Shown here piece after piece: positions 9,337-17,676 of a DNA stretch of 64,000 bases. The notes below the pieces were generated by a model. The model was not told the DNA's origin, made no database searches, and saw only the letters and a program-made list of their open reading frames with translations. This stretch comes from Actinocatenispora sp963805605 (lineage in GTDB: Bacteria > Actinomycetota > Actinomycetes > Mycobacteriales > Micromonosporaceae): the NCBI GenBank assembly GCA_963805605.1, contig CAWDUX010000002.1, forward strand, positions 372,001 through 436,000. Direction: 5' to 3'. Position 1 is the stretch's first letter; the number at the start of each line of letters is the position of its first letter. The position numbers and the translations under genes were made by a program.

Positions 9337-9431
9337 ATCCCGATGCTACCGGAATGCGGGCCGGTGCTCCGGGCTTCGGGCCGGGGGGTGAAGGCCCGTG
9401 CTGGGAGGGCCGTCAGGGCCTGAGCAGTGCG

Positions 9432-9638
9432 TTAGGTCGGATGGTTCTGCTGTTCGATGTACTGTTTCATGACGTTCAGCGGCGCCCCTCCGACAGATCC
9501 GGCGAAGTACGAGCCTGACCAGAGTTTGTTGGCCTGGTAGTAGTGGCGTACGAGGTCGGGGAACGCGTGTTCCACGCGCAGCGTGGAGGAAACCTCCGTC
9601 CCCTCGAGGGCGGAGAGGATGTCAACGGCCGTGAGGCT
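9432..9638 (-). pseudogene. IS200/IS605-family TnpA, C-terminal remnant
   Basis: About 68 codons on the minus strand read LTAVDILSALEG, then FPDLVRHYYQANKLWSGSY, then FAGSVGGAPLNVMKQYIEQQ and a stop. This is the C-terminal third of an IS200/IS605 single-strand transposase (WSPSYFVxxVGGAP...YIExQ is the family signature). The part carrying the catalytic HUH motif is missing, so it cannot be active. It lies between the divergent devS-like and devR-like genes. Confidence 0.8.
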
Positions 9639-9831
9639 GCTCCAGGCCCCGCCGAGGTAATAGGGAGAAGGTGCGGTTCGCCCCGGATGCGGTCGATGTC
9701 GGTGGCTCGTGGGTGCGCAGCGCTGAACCTGCCCGTTCCGGCTGGAGGGTCGGTACGGTGAATGCACCTGCGGATCTCTGGACCGGGCGGGCCAAGGGGC
9801 GCGGCACTTCCAAGGTGGGGGCGGCAAGGCG

Positions 9832-10485
9832 ATGATCACTGTTTTCCTGCTCGACGACCATGAGGTGGTCCGACGCGGCCTGCGCGAGCTGCTGGAGAGC
9901 GAAGGCGACATCAGCGTCATCGGCGAGTCCGGATCGGCCGTACAGGCAGTGCACCGCATACCGGCCATGCATCCCGACATCGCGGTCCTGGACGTACGGA
10001 TGCCGGACGGCAACGGCATCGACGTCTGTCGCGAGGTGCGGTCCGTCGACCCGTCGATCCGGGCGTTGATCCTCACCTCGTTCGAGGACGACGAGGCGCT
10101 GTTCGCGGCGATCATGGCTGGTGCGCACGGCTACGTACTCAAACAGATCCGCGGCACCGACCTGATCGACGCGGTACGTCGGGTGGCGGCCGGACAGTCG
10201 CTGCTCGACCCGACTGTCACCCAACGGGTGCTGGAACGCATTCGGCGCGGCCCCGACCAGCCGGACGAACTGCGTCACCTCACCGAACAGGAACGGCGGA
10301 TCCTGGCCCTGGTGGCCGAGGGGATGACCAACCGGGCCATCGCCAACCGGATGCATCTGTCGGAGAAGACCGTCAAGAACTACGTGTCGAGTGTGTTGGC
10401 CAAACTGGGCCTGCACCGGCGTACCGAAGCCGCAGTACTGGCCGCCAAACTGATGGACCGTGGCAACGGACACGTAAACAGCTAG
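9832..10485 (+). CDS. devR: Response regulator, DevR/DosR type (NarL/LuxR family)
   Basis: 217 residues, the same length as mycobacterial DevR. The receiver domain (about 1-120) has acidic Asp8-Asp9, phosphoacceptor Asp54 in AVLDVRMPDGNGIDVC, Thr in LILTSFEDDEAL and Lys in GYVLKQI. The C-terminal LuxR helix-turn-helix (about 148-210) reads LTEQERRILALVAEGMTN, then ANRMHLSEKTVKNYVSSVLA. Expected role: phosphorylation by the DevS-like kinase and activation of hypoxia/dormancy genes. The neighbours fit this (Acg-like protein, alcohol dehydrogenase, kinase-like gene). Confidence 0.92.
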   Translation: MITVFLLDDHEVVRRGLRELLESEGDISVIGESGSAVQAVHRIPAMHPDIAVLDVRMPDGNGIDVCREVRSVDPSIRALILTSFEDDEALFAAIMAGAHGYVLKQIRGTDLIDAVRRVAAGQSLLDPTVTQRVLERIRRGPDQPDELRHLTEQERRILALVAEGMTNRAIANRMHLSEKTVKNYVSSVLAKLGLHRRTEAAVLAAKLMDRGNGHVNS

Positions 10486-10502
10486 TGCTGTGTCCTCAGC
10501 AG

Positions 10503-11432
10503 TCAGTCGCTGCCGGTCCCGGTAGCGCTCTGCGCGTCATCGGGATGTCCAGTGCCCACGGCATGTTGCACCTGCACCAGGCGAAAGGTCAGCATCGGGT
10601 ACCCGGATCCGGGCAGCAGTCCACGCAGCACCCTCCGGGCGGCCCGTGCCGCGGTCATCTCGCTGAGCGGGTCCATGGCGATGTGGCGTGCGGTCGCGGT
10701 ATCGAGAACCGCGGACAGCGCCTCGCCGGCGGCCAGCCAACTGGCGGGTTCGTCGGAGTCGCAGTACAGGATCGCGTACCTCGTGTACCGGCTCGTGCTC
10801 AGCGAGGTGTGACCGTCGAGCGGGTTGCCGGTACGGACCATCCAACGCTGCAGCTCCTCGGCGTAACGGGGATCGGACAGGTCCTCGTGGGCGGCCCGTG
10901 CCGCGGTCCGCGTCAGCGTCGATTGCTGTGCGCGGGTCAGCACGTGCAGGTGTGCGTCCAGCTCCTCGATGGTGCCGCGCAGTTCGTCGAGACTCTGCGT
11001 GGGAATCGCCTCAAGCGGGCAGTACGCGCCCTGAACAGGTCGACCGATGGCCTGCGTGCGGCTGGTCCGGATCTCTCCACTGGTGGGGTCGTGTGCCGGG
11101 CCGGCACTCAGAATGGCCAGCAGATCGGGCTGGTCCGGGTCGGGGAACCGGCGGATCTGGGCCAGCCAGCCATCCGAGGTCAGTGCGGCTCCCGCATGAT
11201 GCAGCGCGGTACCGCAACTGAGTGTCATCAGCCGACCTTCCGGGTCCAGCGTACGCAGCTGCCGGTTGCGGTCCAGCCACAGCTCGGCGACCTCCTCATG
11301 CAGGCGCCACCGCCATGGCTGGGTGTGCAGCACGGAAGGCGCGCCCAGCGCGGTGAGTACGGCGCGGCCGGGCGGACTTCCTGCCGCCTGACCACGCTTG
11401 AGGCTGGTCTGGTCGGTCAGCTCGATGGCCAT
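10503..11432 (-). CDS. Acg-family nitroreductase-fold FMN protein
   Basis: 309 residues, start ATG 11432 with GGAGGAG about 9 nt upstream. The N-terminal ALGAPSVLHTQPWRWRL is the nitroreductase-family SxxNxQPW-type FMN motif. LSCGTALHHAGAAL and the C-terminal LLPGSGYPMLTFRLVQ match the Acg (Rv2032) group. Characterised Acg proteins bind FMN, but the flavin site is covered by a lid and classical nitroreductase activity is absent, so a flavin-storage or stress role is possible. In mycobacteria acg belongs to the DevR regulon, consistent with the DevR-like gene next door. It converges on devR, with 17 bp between the stop codons. Confidence 0.85.
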   Translation of the reverse strand: MAIELTDQTSLKRGQAAGSPPGRAVLTALGAPSVLHTQPWRWRLHEEVAELWLDRNRQLRTLDPEGRLMTLSCGTALHHAGAALTSDGWLAQIRRFPDPDQPDLLAILSAGPAHDPTSGEIRTSRTQAIGRPVQGAYCPLEAIPTQSLDELRGTIEELDAHLHVLTRAQQSTLTRTAARAAHEDLSDPRYAEELQRWMVRTGNPLDGHTSLSTSRYTRYAILYCDSDEPASWLAAGEALSAVLDTATARHIAMDPLSEMTAARAARRVLRGLLPGSGYPMLTFRLVQVQHAVGTGHPDDAQSATGTGSD

Positions 11433-11549
11433 GGAGCCGGTTTCTCCTCCCCGTGTACGGCTTGTACGTCCAGCCTGGCCACGTCGGAGGAAGTTACGCA
11501 GGGTCATTCGGCAGGGTGCTGAGGGTGCATCGGGTACGGCCGCCGACAG

Positions 11550-12767
11550 TCAGGCAGCGACCCCCATGTGGGTTGGTGTGGTACCCATCCCCAGCACCTC
11601 CCGTACTGCCGCGACGATGCCCAGATCGGCACGCGGTTCGATGAGCAGGACCTGTACCGCCGCGTTACGGCCGGACAGTGTCGTGTCGCCGCGGATCGCG
11701 TCGTTGCGGGCCGGATCGACCTGTACGCCCAGATATCGCAACCGGCGGGCCAGATCATGGCGCATCCACCGGTTCCGGGCGCCGAGCGGACCGGTGAACG
11801 CCAGTGTGTCCAACCCGCCGAGGCTCGCGGTCAGGCCGGCGACCGCCCCGGCGAGCTGGTGCTGCTGGGTCCGCAGGGCCCGTTGCGCGTCCGGGTCCCC
11901 GGCGTCGGCATCGGCGACCAGATCCAGCGGCGAGCGGTCCCGGCCGGTGAGGGCGTGCAGCCCGGCGTTCTGTTCCAGTAGCTGCCGCAGAGCGTTGGGC
12001 GGCACCCGGTCGTCGGCGGCGAGATGCAGCAGCGCGCCGGCGTCCATGGTGCCGCAGTCCGCGCCCAGCAGCGCGTCACCGGGGGCGTATCCGAGTGTGG
12101 CGTCGACCGGTGTGCCGTCCCGGACCGCCGCCACCGACGATGTCGGTCCCAGACAGCAGCTGACCAGCCGTCGGCTGGCCGCTCGACCGACGAGTTCGGT
12201 GGCGCGTCGTACCGCGTAGCGGTGGGTCAGGCCGTGGAATCCTCGCCGCCGGACCTGGTAGCGGGCCTGCCAACCGGCGGGCAGCGGGTAGCCGGTCAGC
12301 TCGTCCGGCAGCGGCTGGTAGAACGCGCTGTCTGAGCAGGCCACATGCGGGCAGAAGAACTGGGTGCGAGCCAGCACCAGGCCGTAGGACGGTGGGGTGA
12401 TGTACCGGGCGCCCTGATCCGCGGGGTCGGCCAGCTGCCGGGCGGTCTTGTCGTCGACCAGCAGGCCCGCCCTCGGCTCTGGCAGGGTCGGGAACCGGTG
12501 GCCGACCGCGGCGATGTCGAACCGCCGGCCGATACCGGCCAGAACGTCGCAGAAATGGGTATGCGCGTCCGGCAGCGGCCCGACGTCACGGGTGTAGAGC
12601 AGGTGGTCGGTCCGGTCGAGCACCCGGATCTGGGTGTTGTCCGGGTCCGCGTCGACGACAAGTACCGCACTGCTACCGGTATGGCCGGTGCCGCCGGTCG
12701 CCACGGTATCCGGCCGTGGTCCGGGTGGCTGGTCGCTTCGTGTGCCCGCTGGTGCTGTCTGGTCCAT
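11550..12767 (-). CDS. Acetate/propionate-kinase-like protein with degenerate active site
   Basis: 405 residues, start ATG 12767 with a GGAGGAG site. The fold is that of AckA (ASKHA superfamily): RRGFHGLTHRYAVRRA (about 174-189) matches the canonical FHGTSH block, and CSDSAFYQPLP (144-154) matches FDTAFHQTMP. However, the N-terminal NAGSSS phosphate loop is DADPDNTQ (39-46), HLGNG is CLGPTSS (205-211), TRSGDIDP is ADCGTMDAG (236-244), and the C-terminal PTDEE reads PRADLG (378-383). Residues needed for acetyl-phosphate chemistry are therefore largely lost. It may be a regulatory or ligand-binding paralogue, or use another substrate. A DevR-box-like dyad lies 84 bp upstream. Confidence 0.75.
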   Translation of the reverse strand: MDQTAPAGTRSDQPPGPRPDTVATGGTGHTGSSAVLVVDADPDNTQIRVLDRTDHLLYTRDVGPLPDAHTHFCDVLAGIGRRFDIAAVGHRFPTLPEPRAGLLVDDKTARQLADPADQGARYITPPSYGLVLARTQFFCPHVACSDSAFYQPLPDELTGYPLPAGWQARYQVRRRGFHGLTHRYAVRRATELVGRAASRRLVSCCLGPTSSVAAVRDGTPVDATLGYAPGDALLGADCGTMDAGALLHLAADDRVPPNALRQLLEQNAGLHALTGRDRSPLDLVADADAGDPDAQRALRTQQHQLAGAVAGLTASLGGLDTLAFTGPLGARNRWMRHDLARRLRYLGVQVDPARNDAIRGDTTLSGRNAAVQVLLIEPRADLGIVAAVREVLGMGTTPTHMGVAA

Positions 12768-12850
12768 CGTGCCTCCTCCGCGCCCAACCTGCCGCGAAGT
12801 GCCGGTGGCTGAACAGGGGCCAAACACCTGTCCACGCCGCCGAGCGGCCG

Positions 12851-12864
12851 GGGTCGAAGGTCCC
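12851..12864. promoter_or_regulatory. Candidate DevR box
   Basis: GGGTCGAAGGTCCC matches 11 of 14 positions of the mycobacterial DevR consensus core GGGACTWWAGTCCC. It is 84 bp upstream of the kinase-like start and inside the short gap after the alcohol dehydrogenase stop. It was found by eye only. Confidence 0.45.
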
Positions 12865-12892
12865 GATCCGGACCCGTAACGGACATCCCGGG

Positions 12893-13915
12893 TCAGTTGG
12901 GAAGCAGTACGGCGGCCCCGGTGATCCGGTCGGCGGCCAGGTCCGAGAGCGCGGTGTCCGCCTCCTCCAGCGGGTACGGCGTCGTGGCGACCTGCAGCGG
13001 ATAGCGGTCGGCCAGTTCCAGGAACTCGTGCCCGTCGGCACGGGTGTTTGCCGTCACGCTGCGCAGCGTACGTTCCTGGAACAGGTGCCGTTGGTAGTTG
13101 AGCACCGGAATGTCGGTCAGGTGGATACCGGCCACCGACAGTGTGCCGCCCCGGTCGAGCGCGGACAGCGCGGCCGGCACCAGGTCGCCGACCGGCGCGA
13201 ACAGGATCGCCGCGTCCAGCCGCTCGGGTGGCTGCTCGTACGCGCCGACCGCGGAGGCGGCACCCAGTTCCAGGGCGAGTTCGCGGGCCTTTTCGGCCCG
13301 GGTCATCACATGGACCCGGGCGCCCCGGGCGATCGCCAGCTGGGCGGTCAGGTGGGCCGAGCCGCCGAAACCGTAGATTCCCAGCCGTCCCCCCGGCGGC
13401 AGGTCGGCGCGTTTGAGTGCCCGGTACCCGATGATCCCGGCGCACAGCAGCGGCGCGAGCTGCTGGTCGGTGTAGCGCTGGGGCAGCCGGTAGGCGTAGT
13501 CGGCGGGCACGGTGGCGTACTCGGCGTAGCCGCCGTCGGCGTCCCAGCCGGTGTACCGGGAGGCCAGGCACAGATTCTCGGCGCCGCGCGCGCAGTACCG
13601 GCAGGTGCCGCAGGTGTGCCGCAACCAGGCGATGCCGGCCCGGTCGCCGGGGGACCAGTTCCGAACCGCGGAGCCGAGCGCGATCACCTCGCCGACGGTC
13701 TCATGGCCGGGTACGACTGCACTCCGGTGCGCCGGTAGGTCCCCTTCGACGACGTGCAGGTCGGTACGGCACACCCCGCAGGCCCGTACCCGAAGCAGCA
13801 GTTCGTCGTCGCGAGGGATCGGTACCGGAAGGTGCGCGCGGTGCAGTGCTCCATCGGCCATCGGGCCGGGTTGGTGCACCTGCCACGCCAGCATCGTCGC
13901 TCCCGGCATGTTCAT
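12893..13915 (-). CDS. adhA: Zinc-dependent alcohol dehydrogenase
   Basis: 340 residues of the medium-chain dehydrogenase family. It carries the catalytic zinc site CGVCRTDLHVVEG and GHETVGEV, the structural zinc cysteines in CGTCRYCARGAENLC, and a glycine-rich NAD(P) loop (IYGFGGSAHLTAQLA). It is closest in style to mycobacterial AdhA. The start could be ATG 13915 (MNMPGATM) or the internal ATG 13894; the longer form is given. It lies 126 bp upstream of the kinase-like gene on the same strand and may help regenerate NAD+ under oxygen limitation. Confidence 0.88.
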   Translation of the reverse strand: MNMPGATMLAWQVHQPGPMADGALHRAHLPVPIPRDDELLLRVRACGVCRTDLHVVEGDLPAHRSAVVPGHETVGEVIALGSAVRNWSPGDRAGIAWLRHTCGTCRYCARGAENLCLASRYTGWDADGGYAEYATVPADYAYRLPQRYTDQQLAPLLCAGIIGYRALKRADLPPGGRLGIYGFGGSAHLTAQLAIARGARVHVMTRAEKARELALELGAASAVGAYEQPPERLDAAILFAPVGDLVPAALSALDRGGTLSVAGIHLTDIPVLNYQRHLFQERTLRSVTANTRADGHEFLELADRYPLQVATTPYPLEEADTALSDLAADRITGAAVLLPN

Positions 13916-14021
13916 CCCCGTGCTCCAGCCTCACCCGGAAATTTCGACGGGTCCAGCCAATCACGCCGGATCCACCCCCGCAGCCGATTCCGCCGAGCCG
14001 GGCGCCCGGGCCGTCGTCAGG

Positions 14022-15884
14022 TCACAGCGGGCGCCGCTGGGCGGATCGCTGCTGCTGGTAGGCCTGCCGGGCCTGGCGGGTCGGGTCCATTGTGGAAACC
14101 TCGGCCACCGGTACGTCCCACCAGGCCGCCGAGTCGGGTGCCGGGATCAGCGGATCGGTCTCGATGTGGATGACGGTGGTCCGCGTCGAGGCGGTGGCCC
14201 GGTCCAGTGCGGCGCGCAACTCCGCGATCCCGTCCACCCGCAGGACGTCGGCGCCGAGGCTCGCGGCGTTGGCGGCCAGGTCGGTGGGCAGTCGGTCGCC
14301 GTCCAGCGAGCCGGAGCCGGTGTCTCGGTAGCGGTACCAGGTGCCGAATCTCGGCGCCCCGACCGTCTCGGACAGGGCGCCGATCGAGGCGAAACCGTGG
14401 TTCTGGACCAGGACCACGGTCAACTTCACGCCTTCGGCCACCGCGGTCACCAGTTCCTGACTGAGCATCAGGTAGGAGCCGTCACCGACCAGTACGAACA
14501 CTTCCCGCTCGGGTGCGGCGAGCTTCACCCCGAGACCACCGGCGATCTCGTAGCCCATGCAGGAGTACCCGTATTCGACGTGGTACTGCTTCGCCTCCCG
14601 GGCACGCCACAGCTTGTGCAGCTCGCCGGGTATCGAGCCGGCCGCGCAGACCACCACGCCGGTGTCCGCGGCCGCGTCGTTGACCGCGCCGATCACTTCG
14701 CTCTGTGCCGGTAACGGCTGGTGTCCCAACCGGTATGCAACGTCCACTGTGGAGTTCCAGGCGTCGGTCAGCTCACCCGCCCGGGACCGGTGGGCGTCCG
14801 GTGCCTGCCAGCCGGCGAGCGCATCACCGAGCGCCTCCAGCGCCCTGCGGGCATCGGCGACCAGGGGCAGGCCGGCCTGCTTCACGGCGTCGGGCCCGGC
14901 CACGTTGATGTTGACGAAACGCACCCGCGGGTCGGCGAAGACGGTGTTGGAGGCGGTGGTGAAGTCGCTGTAGCGGGTGCCGATCCCGATGACCAGGTCC
15001 GCCTCCGCGGCCAGCGCGTTGGCCGCGGTGCTGCCGGTGGCGCCGATCGCGCCGACCGCCGAGGGATGGTCGAAGACCAGCGAGCCCTTGCCTGCCTGGG
15101 TCTCGGCCACCGGGATACCGGTGAGCGCGGCGAACGTGGCGAGCGCGTCGGTGGCCTCCGCGTAGATCACCCCACCACCGGCGACGATCAGCGGTCGGTG
15201 CGCCGACCGGATCAGCCGGGCCGTCTCCGCCAGTACCTCCGGCTCCGGCACCGGGCGCGGTATCCGCCAGACCCGGGGCGCCAGGAACTCCTCCGGCCAG
15301 TCGTACGCCTCGGCCTGCACGTCCTGCGGCAGGGCCAGGGTGACCGCACCGGTGTCGGCCGGGTCGGTCAGTACCCGTACCGCCCGCAGGGCCGCGTCCA
15401 CCAGCTGCTCGGGTCGGGTGATCCGGTCGAAGTAGCGCGACACCGGCCGGAAGCAGTCGTTGACCGACACGTCACCGGCCCACGGTGTCTCCAGTTGTTG
15501 CAGCACGGGTTCGGCCGGTCGGGTGGCGAACACGTCACCGGGCAGCAGCAGTACCGGCAGCCGGTTGATCGTGGCGCCGGCCGCCGCGGTCAGCATGTTG
15601 GTCGAGCCGGGCCCGACCGAGGAGGTGCAGGCGAAGGTGGACAGCCGGTTGGTCATCCGGGCGTACGCAGCCGCGGTATGCACCATCGCCTGCTCGTTGC
15701 GCGCCTGGTAGTAGGTGAGTGCGCCCTGCTGCTCCCACAGCGCCTGGCCGAGGCCGGCGATGTTGCCGTGACCGAAGATGCCGAAACAGCCGGCGAACAG
15801 CGGTCGGCTCACCCCGTCGCGTTCGGTACGCTGCGCGGCGAGGAAGCGCACGAGCGCCTGGGCGACCGTGTGCCGGTGTCTCAT
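14022..15884 (-). CDS. iolD: 3D-(3,5/4)-trihydroxycyclohexane-1,2-dione hydrolase
   Basis: 620 residues. It is a ThDP-dependent ring-opening hydrolase that turns THcHDO into 5-deoxy-glucuronate in myo-inositol catabolism. Seen: N-terminal FAGCFGIFGHGNIAGLGQAL, the glutamate-containing pyrimidine-binding region (RNEQAMVHTAAAYAR), a central domain with GGGVIYAEA, and the ThDP motif GDGSYLML followed by NHGFASIG. It is the last gene of the inositol operon, 45 bp after iolB. Confidence 0.93.
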   Translation of the reverse strand: MRHRHTVAQALVRFLAAQRTERDGVSRPLFAGCFGIFGHGNIAGLGQALWEQQGALTYYQARNEQAMVHTAAAYARMTNRLSTFACTSSVGPGSTNMLTAAAGATINRLPVLLLPGDVFATRPAEPVLQQLETPWAGDVSVNDCFRPVSRYFDRITRPEQLVDAALRAVRVLTDPADTGAVTLALPQDVQAEAYDWPEEFLAPRVWRIPRPVPEPEVLAETARLIRSAHRPLIVAGGGVIYAEATDALATFAALTGIPVAETQAGKGSLVFDHPSAVGAIGATGSTAANALAAEADLVIGIGTRYSDFTTASNTVFADPRVRFVNINVAGPDAVKQAGLPLVADARRALEALGDALAGWQAPDAHRSRAGELTDAWNSTVDVAYRLGHQPLPAQSEVIGAVNDAAADTGVVVCAAGSIPGELHKLWRAREAKQYHVEYGYSCMGYEIAGGLGVKLAAPEREVFVLVGDGSYLMLSQELVTAVAEGVKLTVVLVQNHGFASIGALSETVGAPRFGTWYRYRDTGSGSLDGDRLPTDLAANAASLGADVLRVDGIAELRAALDRATASTRTTVIHIETDPLIPAPDSAAWWDVPVAEVSTMDPTRQARQAYQQQRSAQRRPL

Positions 15885-15929
15885 CGCCGTCTCCCGTCAA
15901 CATCGGTGTTTCCGTCGGATCGCGGTGCC

Positions 15930-16796
15930 TCAGTGCCGCGGGTCGGCGTCGGTGTCACCCGCCCGCGTCAACGGCAGCCGGGGATCGACCGACTGATCCG
16001 CCCAGGTGTCCCGGATCCACCGGTGGCCCGGCTCGTCGCGGATCCGCCAGGCGCGTTCGTCGTGCGGCCCGGCCATCACGTTCAGGTAGTACATGTGGTA
16101 GCCGGGGGAGGCCATCGACGGCCCGTGCCAGCCGTGCGGAACCAGCACGACATCACCGTCGTGCACCTCGGCCAGTACGTCGATCGGCCGCTCCGGGGTG
16201 CCGGACACCCGATGGTAGCCGGCGCCACTGTCGGCGATCTCGAAGTAGTAGATCTCCTCCAGTTCCGACTCGGCGGCGGTGTGCTCGTCGTGCTTGTGCG
16301 GCGGATAGCTGGACCAGTTGCCGCCCGGCGTCAGTACCTCGACCACGATGAGCCGGTCGCACTCGAAACCGTCCGCGGCGGCCAGGTCGTTGACCTGCCG
16401 GCTGCACGAACCGGCACCGCGCAGTTCCACCGGCACCTCGGCGGCCGGGCCGTACCGGACCGGCAGGTCGCGGCCCGCCGGCGCACCGGCCAGCGCGAAC
16501 CGGCCGCCGGCGGCACTGGTCAGCCGCGCGCTCCGGTGCCGGGGCAGGTAGCAGAAGTCGGTCACCGCGGCGAACACGTCGCTGCGTCCGGCCAGCTCAA
16601 CGGCGTCGGTGCCGCAGCGCACCGTGCATCCGCCGTTGAGCGGGACGACCAGGACCTCCTCCGCGCCGGTGGTCAGCTCCTGGCTGCCGCCCGGGGGCAG
16701 CCGCAGCACCCGCAGCGACGGGTACGCCATCCGGGTGTCGACCTGCCACGGCCCGGTCGCCCTGCTGCCGTCCGGCTGATAGTGGTCCACGGGCAC
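15930..16796 (-). CDS. iolB: 5-deoxy-glucuronate isomerase
   Basis: 288 residues of the bicupin IolB family, converting 5-deoxy-glucuronate to 2-deoxy-5-keto-gluconate. The C-terminal cupin carries the metal ligands (YPPHKHDEHT, then EIYYFEI, then VVLVPHGWHGPSMASPGY). The GTG start at 16796 is immediately after the aldolase stop; a second GTG at 16790 is equally possible. Confidence 0.92.
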   Translation of the reverse strand: MPVDHYQPDGSRATGPWQVDTRMAYPSLRVLRLPPGGSQELTTGAEEVLVVPLNGGCTVRCGTDAVELAGRSDVFAAVTDFCYLPRHRSARLTSAAGGRFALAGAPAGRDLPVRYGPAAEVPVELRGAGSCSRQVNDLAAADGFECDRLIVVEVLTPGGNWSSYPPHKHDEHTAAESELEEIYYFEIADSGAGYHRVSGTPERPIDVLAEVHDGDVVLVPHGWHGPSMASPGYHMYYLNVMAGPHDERAWRIRDEPGHRWIRDTWADQSVDPRLPLTRAGDTDADPRH

Positions 16797-16797
16797 C

Positions 16798-17676
16798 TCA
16801 CAGCAGGCCGGCGGCGGTGTCGACCGCCGCGGCCACGTCGTCGTCGGGTGGGAACAGCAGCGCGCGTCCCGCCATCAGGCCGCGCACCGTGGGCAGTCGT
16901 ACGGCCTTCTGCCAGGCCGCGAACAGCTGGTCGGTCGCGTCCCCGGCGGGATCGCCGCCGAGCAGCAGCGCCGGCAGGGTGGAGGCTGCCATGACCCGTT
17001 CCATCTCGTCCACCACCGGCACCTTCAGCCAGGTGTGGGCGGAGGTCCGGCCGAGACCCTGGGCGACTGCGACGGCCCGGATCATCGCGTCCGGACCGGT
17101 GTCGTTGACCGGCCTGCCGTCCGGGCCCGGCCTGGTCCAGAACGGTTCGATCAGCGCCGTCAGCTCCCGGTCGGCCAGTTCGTCGACGGCGGTGGCGCAG
17201 CCGGCCAGGGTGTCGGCGCTGGTCGGGTCGCTCGGGTCGATACGCAGCAGCATCTTGCCGGCGTCGAAGCCCATCCGGGCGATGCCGGCGGCGTCGTAGC
17301 CGGTGAACCGGTCGTCGATCTCGAAGACGGTGCCCGGCACGCCGCCCCGGTTCATCGAACCGATCACGACCTTGTGCTCCAGGGCGCCGAGCAGCAGCAG
17401 GTCCTCCAGGACGTCCGCGGTGCCCAGCACCCCGTCCACCCCGGGCCGGGCCAGCGCCACCAGCAGCCGATCCAGCAGTTCGGTCCGGTCGGCCATCGCG
17501 TCGGGCCGCCGGCCGGCCGCGAACACACCCCGGGCCGGATGGTCCGCGGCGATCAGCAGTAACCGGCCGGTCGATCCCCATCCGCTCCGGCGGCCCCGAG
17601 TCCGGGCCGCCCCGGCGATCGCGGCCGGGTTGCCCGCGCGGGTCTGGACCAGGTGCCGCAGGACCGGCTCACGCAT
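16798..17676 (-). CDS. Cgl0158-type (beta/alpha)8 aldolase of the inositol pathway
   Basis: 292 residues. LLLIAADHPARGVFAAG near the N-terminus, VVIGSMNRGG, KMLLRIDP and a late TWLKVPVV (conserved Lys on a barrel strand) mark the class I aldolase-like family found in actinobacterial inositol operons. It probably cleaves 2-deoxy-5-keto-gluconate 6-phosphate, filling the IolJ role; this is inferred from context. The start overlaps the iolC stop by 8 nt, suggesting translational coupling. Confidence 0.8.
   Translation of the reverse strand: MREPVLRHLVQTRAGNPAAIAGAARTRGRRSGWGSTGRLLLIAADHPARGVFAAGRRPDAMADRTELLDRLLVALARPGVDGVLGTADVLEDLLLLGALEHKVVIGSMNRGGVPGTVFEIDDRFTGYDAAGIARMGFDAGKMLLRIDPSDPTSADTLAGCATAVDELADRELTALIEPFWTRPGPDGRPVNDTGPDAMIRAVAVAQGLGRTSAHTWLKVPVVDEMERVMAASTLPALLLGGDPAGDATDQLFAAWQKAVRLPTVRGLMAGRALLFPPDDDVAAAVDTAAGLL

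Noticed and set aside
9337..9431. DevR-box candidates in the devS/devR intergenic region
   Set aside because: GC-rich dyads such as GGGCC/GGCCC are present but none keeps the spacing and AT centre of a DevR box.
14721..16994. 757-codon open frame on the + strand across iolD and iolB
   Set aside because: It is antisense to two clear enzymes, its product is a low-complexity Arg/Gly/Val mix, and it lacks any domain: a GC-rich shadow frame.
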